Shown in pieces: positions 9,388 to 14,122 of a stretch of DNA of 14,122 nucleotides. Source of the DNA: an uncultured Phycisphaerales bacterium (lineage in GTDB: Bacteria > Planctomycetota > Phycisphaerae > WQYP01). The notes below the pieces were generated by a model. The model saw nothing but the letters and a program-made list of their open reading frames with translations. It was not told the origin of the DNA and searched no databases. Made by a program: the position numbers and the translations under genes. The stretch lies in assembly GCA_937901265.1 (NCBI GenBank), contig CALCHA010000696.1, forward strand, positions 1 through 14,122. Direction: 5' to 3'. How positions within the stretch are numbered: position 1 is the first letter of the stretch; every line of letters starts with the position of its first letter.

Positions 9388-10560
9388 ATGAAGATACTGC
9401 ACATTATCACACGCCTCATCGTCGGCGGAGCGCAGGAGAACACGCTGCTGACGTGTGAGGGCCTGGCACGGCGCGGTCATGAGGTGATGCTCCTGACCGG
9501 CCCCAGTCCGGGACCTGAGGGGACGCTGATGCAGCGTGCCCGCGCCGGCGGCTACCGCGTCATCGTGACGCCCCACCTCGTTCGCAGCCCCCACGCCTGG
9601 CACGATGGCGCCGCCTATTGGGCGATCAAAAAGCTGGTGCGCGAAACCTCGCCCGATGTCGTGCACACGCACTCCAGCAAGGCGGGCATCCTCGGCCGCG
9701 CCGCCGCCTGGAACGTCCGCCGCTCGGATCGCCCCCTCGTCGTCCACACCGTCCACGGCCTCCCCTTCCACCCCTGGCAGGGGCGAGCAGCGCATCGGCT
9801 GTGGGTGGGCCTCGAACGCTGGGCGGCGCGGCGCTGCGACAAGATCATCTGCGTGGCCGACGCCATGACGAAGCAGGCACTCGCGGCTGGTGTGGGACGG
9901 GAGCGCGGGGCGGGGCTTTTCACAACCATCTACAGCGGCATGGAGGTGGGGCCATTCATCTCGCCCGGCGTCACCGGCGCGGAGGTGCGGCGCCGCCTCA
10001 ACATTCCCCCGACGGCATTCGTCTACGGGACCATCGCCCGCCTGCAGCCGCTCAAAGGGCACGACGACCTGGTCGCCGGGGCACAACGCCTTTTCGCCGC
10101 GGTGCCCGATGCGCACCTGCTCTGGGTGGGCGACGGCGTGTACCGGTCGCGGCTGGAGCAGACGCTGCAGCAGCACGGCTGGCGCGATCGGGTCACGTTG
10201 ACCGGTCTGGTGGCCCCGGGGGAGGTGCCGGGCCTTCTGCCGGCGATGGACGCGCTGGTGCATCCGAGTTATCGGGAGGGTCTGGCGCGGGCGCTGCCCC
10301 AGGCGCTGCTCGGGGGCGTGCCGGTGATTTCCTATGATTGCGACGGGGCGGCCGAAGTGTGCATCCAGGGCAAGACCGGATTTCTCGCCGCCACCGGCGA
10401 TGTGACGGCCTTGACCACGGCCATGGTGCGGATTGCATCGGATCGCCACAACGCCCGGGCCATGGGTGCCTATGGACAGAATTTTTGTGTGGAACGCTTC
10501 TCCGCGGAGGTCATGGTGCAACGCATCGAGGCGCTCTATAGCGAACTGGCAGCAACATGA
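9388..10560 (+). CDS. GT4 family glycosyltransferase
   Basis: Retaining GT-B glycosyltransferase of 390 aa. The N-terminal acceptor domain has MKILHIITRLIVGGAQENTL, the glycine-rich start usual for GT4, then DVVHTHSSKAGILGR and a VVHTVHG strand. The C-terminal donor domain has IARLQPLKGHDDL, the Lys-containing phosphate-binding segment, LLWVGDG, and the nucleotide-sugar motif HPSYREGLARALPQALLGGVPVISYD. In EX7E the first Glu is present and the second is Gln, a variant I have the impression of in other GT4 proteins. No membrane segment. The sugar and acceptor cannot be named; lipid-linked or surface glycan synthesis is likely by family. It overlaps the next gene by four bases (ATGA), indicating translational coupling. 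Confidence 0.9.
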   Translation: MKILHIITRLIVGGAQENTLLTCEGLARRGHEVMLLTGPSPGPEGTLMQRARAGGYRVIVTPHLVRSPHAWHDGAAYWAIKKLVRETSPDVVHTHSSKAGILGRAAAWNVRRSDRPLVVHTVHGLPFHPWQGRAAHRLWVGLERWAARRCDKIICVADAMTKQALAAGVGRERGAGLFTTIYSGMEVGPFISPGVTGAEVRRRLNIPPTAFVYGTIARLQPLKGHDDLVAGAQRLFAAVPDAHLLWVGDGVYRSRLEQTLQQHGWRDRVTLTGLVAPGEVPGLLPAMDALVHPSYREGLARALPQALLGGVPVISYDCDGAAEVCIQGKTGFLAATGDVTALTTAMVRIASDRHNARAMGAYGQNFCVERFSAEVMVQRIEALYSELAAT

Positions 10561-11417
10561 TCAACAGCCACTGGCGCATCCTGGCGTGCGATCTCGATGG
10601 AACCCTCATCGGGTGGTCCCACAAAGTGAATGAGCGTGACCTGGCGGCGCTGCGGGCGGCGCGGGCGGCGGGCATCCATGTGGCGATTTGCACCGGACGC
10701 AACGCTGGCGAATGTGCCGGGGTCATCGCCGCGCTCGATCTCGCCGGCCCGGGCGTGTTCGTCAATGGCGCCATGGTCAGCGACATGAACACCGGCCGCA
10801 CGCTGCAGTGCCGCTTCATGCCAGGCGCGATCGTGGACGAGGCCGTCGATTTTTTCGGCAACCGCAACCACGCGGTGCTGCTGCTGGCCGACGACCCGGA
10901 CACGCGGGTGCCGCTCTATTTCCTGACCGACCACGCCCCGCCCCACCCCGACACCACCGAGTGGTTGGCGATCAACCGCATGCACGCAAGGCCCGTCGGC
11001 GAGCTCCCGCCCTCGTTGCGCCAGCGGATCGTGCGGCTGGGAATCGTCTCCGAAGTGCCCGAAGCGAAGGCCATCGAAAGCGCCATGGAATCACGCTTCT
11101 CGGGCCGCGCGGCGCACCATTCGATCTACTCGCCCCACTATGACTGTCAGGTGCTGGAGGTTTTCGCCGCAGGAACGGACAAGTGGACCGGCATCACGCA
11201 GATGGCGCCGGTGGTGGGAGTCGATCCCGCACGGGTGATCGCCATCGGCGATGATGTCAACGACCTCGCGATGCTGCGTGGGGCAAGCCTCAGCTTCGCC
11301 ATGGGCAACGCCAAGCCCCACGTGCGGGCGCACGCCAGGCGCGTGACCGGGTCGCATGATGAATGCGGGGTGGCGCAGGTGGTCGAAGCACTCCTGCGCG
11401 GCGAGCTGGAACCCTGA
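10557..11417 (+). CDS. HAD-superfamily Cof-type phosphatase
   Basis: Protein of 286 aa of the Cof/YbiV (HAD subfamily IIB) type, which hydrolyses sugar phosphates, nucleotide phosphates or related metabolites in the cytosol. Motif I is DLDGTL (12-17), with the nucleophile Asp12 and acid Asp14. Motif II is the Thr46 of TGR. Motif III is Lys209 in GTDKWTG. Motif IV is GDDVNDLAML (231-240). The cap (about 80-195) is of the C2 type. All catalytic positions are present, so it should be active. The gene is coupled to the upstream glycosyltransferase by an ATGA overlap, which suggests a substrate from sugar metabolism, but the cap does not let me name it. It is convergent with zwf, 46 bases away. 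Confidence 0.92.
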   Translation: MINSHWRILACDLDGTLIGWSHKVNERDLAALRAARAAGIHVAICTGRNAGECAGVIAALDLAGPGVFVNGAMVSDMNTGRTLQCRFMPGAIVDEAVDFFGNRNHAVLLLADDPDTRVPLYFLTDHAPPHPDTTEWLAINRMHARPVGELPPSLRQRIVRLGIVSEVPEAKAIESAMESRFSGRAAHHSIYSPHYDCQVLEVFAAGTDKWTGITQMAPVVGVDPARVIAIGDDVNDLAMLRGASLSFAMGNAKPHVRAHARRVTGSHDECGVAQVVEALLRGELEP

Positions 11418-11463
11418 CGAGCAACCACGGACGTGGAAACCGCTTCCGCCGCTTCAGTCCGCC

Positions 11464-13050
11464 TTATTCATCCGTGTCGAACGACAGCTCGCGCTTCGTC
11501 GGATCGCTCAGCGGATCCCACTTGTGCCCATCTCGCTCCAGCAGCTTGCTCGCTTCTGGCGGACCCCAGGTGCCCCCCGGATAGAACGACAGCGGCGGCG
11601 AGTTGGCGGCCCACCCCGCCTCGATCGAGTCGATGATCTTCCACGAGCCTTCCACTTCATCGTTGCGGATGAAAAGCGTCGAGTCGCCATGAATGGCGTC
11701 CAGCAGAAGCCGCTCGTAGGCCTCCGGTGAATAAGAACCGAACGCCACATCGTACGAAAACTCGAGGCGCGCGGGGACGATCTTGGTCACCGTACCCGGC
11801 GTCTTGGCGTTGATCAGCAGCGACATCCCTTCGTTGGGCTGCACGCGCAGCACGAGAATGTTGTGGGCGAGGTGCCGGCCGTCGGCACCGAAGAGGACGC
11901 CCGGGGCGGGTTTGAAGTGGATGCATATTTCCGAACCCTGCCGCGGCATGCGCTTGCCCGAGCGCAGATAGAATGGCACGCCCTTCCAACGCCAGTTGTC
12001 GATGAGGAGTTTGACCGCCGCGAACGTCTCGGTCTGCGAGTCCGGAGCGATCCGCTCCTCTTCGCGGTAGCCCTTCGCATCCTTGCCGCCGATGGTGGCC
12101 GCCTGGTATTGCCCGCGAACAGTGCGCCGGGCAACTTCCTCGGGCGTCAGCGGCTGGATCGAGCGGAGAACCTTCACCTTCTCATCGCGAATCGAATTCC
12201 CATCCAGCGCCGCCGGCGGCTCCATCGCCGTCAGCGTCAGAAGCTGCATCAAATGATTCTGGATCATGTCGCGCAGCGCCCCCGACGTCTCGTAGTAACC
12301 GCCGCGGCCCTCCACGCCGATCGCCTCCGCCACCGTGATCTGCACCGAGTCGATGTGATTCCGGTTCCACACCGGCTCGAACATGCCGTTGGCGAAGCGG
12401 AACACCAGCATGTTCTGCACGGTCTGCTTGCCCAGATAATGGTCGATGCGGAAAATCTGCTTTTCATCAAACACCCGCGCGATGTTTGCATTCAGGTCCA
12501 GCGCCGTTTTCAGATCCCGCCCGAAGGGCTTTTCCACGATCACCCGCCGCCACGCCGTCGGCGAAAAGGGATCGATGTTGCCCAGCCCAGCCTCGCCGAG
12601 GTTGTTGACGACCGTCGTAAACTCCGTCGGACTCGTCGAGAGGTAATAGAGCCGTCGGCCGCCGGTGTTAAATTGCTTGTCGAGCTGCTGGAAGCGTTCC
12701 GCGAGCTTCTGGTAGCCGGCAGGGTCCTCGAAAGTGGACTGGTGGTAGAAGAGCTTCTCGGAGACCTTCTTCCACACCGACGCATCCAGCGGCTTGGTGC
12801 GCGAGAATTTTTCGATCCCCTCCTTCATCTCGTTGCGGAACTGCTCATCGGTCTTGGGCCGGCGAGCAAAGCCGACGACAACAGTGTTCTCATGCAGCGA
12901 GCCGTCGCGTGTCAGGTTGTAGATGGCGGGGATAAGCTTGCGCTGCGTCAGATCGCCGGTGGCACCGAAGATGGTGATGATGCAGGGCTCGGATTTGGGC
13001 GTGTCCGATTTGAGCAGGGTGGAGGGGGCCTGGCTGGGGGCGAGGGACAT
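11464..13050 (-). CDS. zwf: Glucose-6-phosphate 1-dehydrogenase
   Basis: Oxidises glucose 6-phosphate to 6-phosphogluconolactone with NADP+ (or NAD+), the entry to the oxidative pentose phosphate and Entner-Doudoroff pathways. The 528 aa include a short N-terminal extension. The coenzyme fold has GATGDLTQRKLIPAIYNL (29-46), and EKPFGRDL is at 173-180. The substrate motif is RIDHYLGKQTVQN (201-213), and the catalytic His266 is in GALRDMIQNHLMQ. The frame stays open upstream to 13611, but that part is Cys/His/Arg-rich and unrelated. ATG 13050 has AAGGAG at seven bases and begins just before the conserved core, so it is the start. It is a single gene on its strand, without the pgl or gnd neighbours often seen. 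It is divergent from higBA and has a long leader. Confidence 0.97.
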   Translation of the reverse strand: MSLAPSQAPSTLLKSDTPKSEPCIITIFGATGDLTQRKLIPAIYNLTRDGSLHENTVVVGFARRPKTDEQFRNEMKEGIEKFSRTKPLDASVWKKVSEKLFYHQSTFEDPAGYQKLAERFQQLDKQFNTGGRRLYYLSTSPTEFTTVVNNLGEAGLGNIDPFSPTAWRRVIVEKPFGRDLKTALDLNANIARVFDEKQIFRIDHYLGKQTVQNMLVFRFANGMFEPVWNRNHIDSVQITVAEAIGVEGRGGYYETSGALRDMIQNHLMQLLTLTAMEPPAALDGNSIRDEKVKVLRSIQPLTPEEVARRTVRGQYQAATIGGKDAKGYREEERIAPDSQTETFAAVKLLIDNWRWKGVPFYLRSGKRMPRQGSEICIHFKPAPGVLFGADGRHLAHNILVLRVQPNEGMSLLINAKTPGTVTKIVPARLEFSYDVAFGSYSPEAYERLLLDAIHGDSTLFIRNDEVEGSWKIIDSIEAGWAANSPPLSFYPGGTWGPPEASKLLERDGHKWDPLSDPTKRELSFDTDE

Positions 13051-13057
13051 GGGGTTG

Positions 13058-13063
13058 CTCCTT
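13058..13063 (-). promoter_or_regulatory. Shine-Dalgarno of zwf, decides the start
   Basis: AAGGAG on the minus strand, seven bases from ATG 13050. It rules out the longer frame that continues to 13611 as the coding start. Confidence 0.85.
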
Positions 13064-13091
13064 GGCGGGGCGCTGGCGCGCGTTCTTTGGC

Positions 13092-13124
13092 CACAGCGGC
13101 ACAGAGACATACGGGGACGCACAG
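13092..13124. repeat. Degenerate CACAG repeat
   Basis: CACAG occurs at 13092, 13100 and 13120, in the context CACAGCGGCACAGAG and then CACAGAGGCG. It looks like a worn short tandem repeat of about 8-10 bases within the zwf leader. In the transcript it reads CTCTGTG-like. Function unknown. Confidence 0.4.
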
Positions 13125-13166
13125 AGGCGTTTGGGGAGATTTTGCGGGGGGGAGGAGGTTGGGGGT

Positions 13167-13182
13167 AGTTGCCTTTGCAACT
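13167..13182. other. Perfect hairpin in the zwf leader
   Basis: AGTTGC-CTTT-GCAACT, a perfect 6-bp stem with a 4-base loop, next to the G-run tract at 13146-13165. In the zwf transcript the stem is followed by a C-rich stretch rather than by U residues, so it is not a standard terminator. It could be a regulatory or RNA-stability structure. Confidence 0.4.
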
Positions 13183-13258
13183 TTCGGCTTGGCCTGCGGG
13201 AGCAAGTGCGCGGAGAAGGGAGACCCATCTGAAGATGCAGGAATGCGAAGCCCGAGGC

Positions 13259-13286
13259 ATAATAAGCGCCTTGCGCCACGTGTTCA
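13259..13286 (-). promoter_or_regulatory. Candidate zwf promoter
   Basis: On the minus strand, TGAACA (13286-13281; four of six), a 16-base spacer and TATTAT (13264-13259; five of six). It would start transcription near 13252, leaving a leader of about 200 nt. The -35 box overlaps the palindrome at 13283-13297. Confidence 0.4.
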
Positions 13287-13297
13287 CGTTTTGTGAA
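13283..13297. promoter_or_regulatory. Candidate operator palindrome
   Basis: TTCAC-GTTTT-GTGAA, a perfect inverted repeat with 5-base arms, seven bases upstream of the higBA -35 box and overlapping the putative zwf -35 box. HigA-type antitoxins usually bind palindromes near their own promoter, so this is a reasonable site. The arms are short and the assignment is inference. Confidence 0.4.
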
Positions 13298-13304
13298 TTC
13301 GTGC

Positions 13305-13333
13305 TTGACTTCGATGCGACTTGCTCACATAAT
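13305..13333 (+). promoter_or_regulatory. Sigma70-type promoter of higBA
   Basis: TTGACT (13305-13310), a 17-base spacer and CATAAT (13328-13333); each box matches the consensus at five of six positions. Transcription would begin near 13340, only about five bases before the higB ATG. A second small inverted repeat, CTCA-CATAA-TGAG (13324-13336), covers the -10 box and could be an operator that blocks RNA polymerase. Confidence 0.7.
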
Positions 13334-13344
13334 GAGAACAGCAG

Positions 13345-13650
13345 ATGAATGTGCGAGGCATGGGGATTTTGGAGGATTTCTGGCGCGTCCACCGTGATGC
13401 GGCAGGGCCCCTGAACGCATGGTGGAACGTCGTGGCGGCAGCGGATTGGAAGAGTTTCGTGAATTGCCGGGCTACGTTTGCTTCTGCGGATCAGGTCAAA
13501 ATCGCCCAGGCAGTGGTCACACTCTTCAACATCAAGGGCAACCACTACCGTCTGGTGGCGGCAGTCAATTACTCGCTGGGGCTCGTGGTGGTTCGCCACG
13601 TGATGACGCACAAGGAATACAGCGAGGACCGCTGGAAGGAGCGCTTATGA
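13345..13650 (+). CDS. higB: HigB-family mRNA interferase toxin
   Basis: RelE-superfamily toxin of the HigB type (PF09907-like), 101 aa, expected to cleave mRNA on translating ribosomes when not bound by its antitoxin. Visible family features: an FW near residue 12, a PLNAWW helix (22-27), ADWKSF (33-38), FNIKGNHYRLVA (61-72), and the C-terminal VRHVMTHKEY (83-92) with Arg84, His85, His89 and Lys90 as likely active-site or RNA-contact residues. ATG 13345 gives the usual distance of about 12 residues to FW; ATG 13360 would be too short. The start has no SD and lies almost at the predicted transcript end, so translation is probably weak. The stop overlaps the higA ATG (ATGA). Codon use is somewhat less GC-rich than in neighbouring genes, as often seen in transferred toxin pairs. 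Confidence 0.9.
   Translation: MNVRGMGILEDFWRVHRDAAGPLNAWWNVVAAADWKSFVNCRATFASADQVKIAQAVVTLFNIKGNHYRLVAAVNYSLGLVVVRHVMTHKEYSEDRWKERL
13636..13641 (+). promoter_or_regulatory. Shine-Dalgarno of higA, inside higB
   Basis: AAGGAG five bases before the higA ATG (13647), lying within the last codons of higB. It fixes the antitoxin start and should give it much stronger translation than the SD-less toxin. Confidence 0.85.
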
Positions 13651-14084
13651 AACGGGCAGTACCGATGGCATCGGCCATCAAAACCTTCAGGGCGTCGGAC
13701 AGCTACCTGTGCTGCGTGCGGGAGTTTGCGTTGCGACCGCTGCGGGACGAGGAAGAATACCGCGCCGCGGTGGACGTTCTCGGCCGAATGGCGTCGCGCG
13801 AGGATCTGCAGGAGGGCGAACGGGATTATCTCGCCGCACTCAGCCGCTTTGTCGGGGATTACGAAACGCAAGGGCGTCGGAGCGCCATGACGAAGCTGTC
13901 GCCGCTGGATGTGCTTCGTCATTTAATGGAAGAAAATGACATGAACACGACGGACCTGGGGTGCGTTCTGGGCAGCCGCGGGTTGGCATCGGAAGTCTTG
14001 AACGGAAAGCGCGGGTTGAGCAAGGCGCTGATACGGCGACTGGCCGAAAAGTTTTGCGTGGAACCCGGACTGTTCATCGACTAA
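13647..14084 (+). CDS. higA: HigA-family antitoxin with C-terminal HTH
   Basis: Antitoxin of 145 aa that should bind and neutralise HigB and repress the operon. The C-terminal part (about 84-142) is an XRE/Cro-type helix-turn-helix: SPLDVLRHLMEENDMNTTDLGCVLGS, then the signature SEVLNGKRGLSKALIRRLAEKF. The N-terminal part has the COG5499-like RPLRDEEEYRAAVDVL and LSRFVGDYE segments, preceded by about 30 extra residues with a Cys-Cys pair (22-23). The frame remains open further upstream inside higB, but the AAGGAG and the ATGA overlap set the start at 13647. The toxin-first order is characteristic of hig loci. ClpC in the same window is a possible protease partner for antitoxin turnover; that is inference only. 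Confidence 0.9.
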   Translation: MKRAVPMASAIKTFRASDSYLCCVREFALRPLRDEEEYRAAVDVLGRMASREDLQEGERDYLAALSRFVGDYETQGRRSAMTKLSPLDVLRHLMEENDMNTTDLGCVLGSRGLASEVLNGKRGLSKALIRRLAEKFCVEPGLFID

Positions 14085-14122
14085 CGCTGCACAGCACCTC
14101 CATGGCACATGGCATGCGTTTG

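Larger units (their letters stand above)
13051..13344. other. zwf-higBA divergent regulatory region
   Basis: Nearly 300 bases without a gene. From zwf outward it holds the zwf SD, a degenerate CACAG repeat (13092-13124), a strongly strand-skewed tract (13146-13165; G on plus, C in the zwf transcript), a perfect hairpin (13167-13182), a candidate zwf promoter, a palindrome (13283-13297) and the higBA promoter (13305-13333). I see no convincing small reading frame here. Confidence 0.7.

Noticed and set aside
7617..9458. Long open frame (about 613 codons) on + across hisD and purQ
   Set aside because: Arg/His/Gln-rich antisense shadow spanning two intact minus-strand genes and their spacer.
9322..10521. 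Long open frame (about 399 codons) on - opposite the GT4 gene
   Set aside because: Antisense shadow rich in His, Arg and Pro; the plus strand encodes a full GT4 with its motifs.
11418..11463. Possible bidirectional terminator between the HAD gene and zwf
   Set aside because: CCACG-GA-CGTGG is a small palindrome with too short a loop and no T-run.
11863..13296. Long open frame (about 477 codons) on + opposite zwf
   Set aside because: Antisense of zwf, with no family features and no start signals.
13051..13611. Upstream extension of the zwf frame on -
   Set aside because: The added 187 residues are Cys/His/Arg-rich, overlap higB in antisense and have no homology to the family. ATG 13050 has a strong SD.

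Overview
The window is GC-rich bacterial chromosome, densely packed and mostly housekeeping. No phylogenetic marker is present. A ClpC-type (not ClpB/ClpA-only) unfoldase, a signal-peptide plus DUF481 outer-membrane protein with a short N-terminal 'NGD-x-LTG' domain, a long PurQ, a divergent CTP synthase and several genes without Shine-Dalgarno (SD) sites would fit a diderm of the Planctomycetota (for example Phycisphaerae). That placement is inference with modest confidence.

Layout from left to right. (1) A CTP synthase (pyrG) on + fills 12-1802 and may begin outside the window. (2) Convergent to it on - is a DUF481 outer-membrane barrel protein (1866-2954). Upstream, also on -, is a divergent GT4-like glycosyltransferase (3056-4132). 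(3) clpC on - (4384-6891) has its own sigma70-type promoter and a clear intrinsic terminator. (4) purQ-hisD on - (9293 to 7113) form a two-gene unit. A possible 69-70-codon ORF bridges hisD and clpC: its start overlaps the hisD stop and its stop codon lies inside the clpC SD. (5) Divergent from purQ on + are a GT4 glycosyltransferase (9388-10560) and a Cof-type HAD phosphatase (10557-11417), joined by an ATGA overlap. (6) zwf, glucose-6-phosphate dehydrogenase, is on - (11464-13050). It has a leader of about 200 nt holding a perfect hairpin, a G/C-skewed tract and a degenerate CACAG repeat. (7) Divergent from zwf is a type II toxin-antitoxin pair, higB-higA (13345-14084), with a near-consensus promoter and candidate operators.

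How the genes fit together: pyrG, purQ, hisD and zwf all belong to nucleotide and phosphoribosyl metabolism (CTP, FGAM, histidine/AICAR, NADPH/pentose phosphate). ClpC is general proteostasis and a plausible route for antitoxin turnover. The GT and HAD pair may act in surface-glycan or sugar-phosphate metabolism; the sequence does not give the substrates.

The most notable observations are these. The CTP synthase has lost the Glu of its glutamine-amidotransferase triad (HPC instead of HPE) and has further changes around the pyrimidine-nucleotide site. hisD, the small ORF and clpC are nested in a way that suggests translational coupling. A palindrome lies between the divergent zwf and higBA promoters and could bring zwf under antitoxin control. 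I saw no RNA genes, insertion sequences, CRISPR arrays or prophage.
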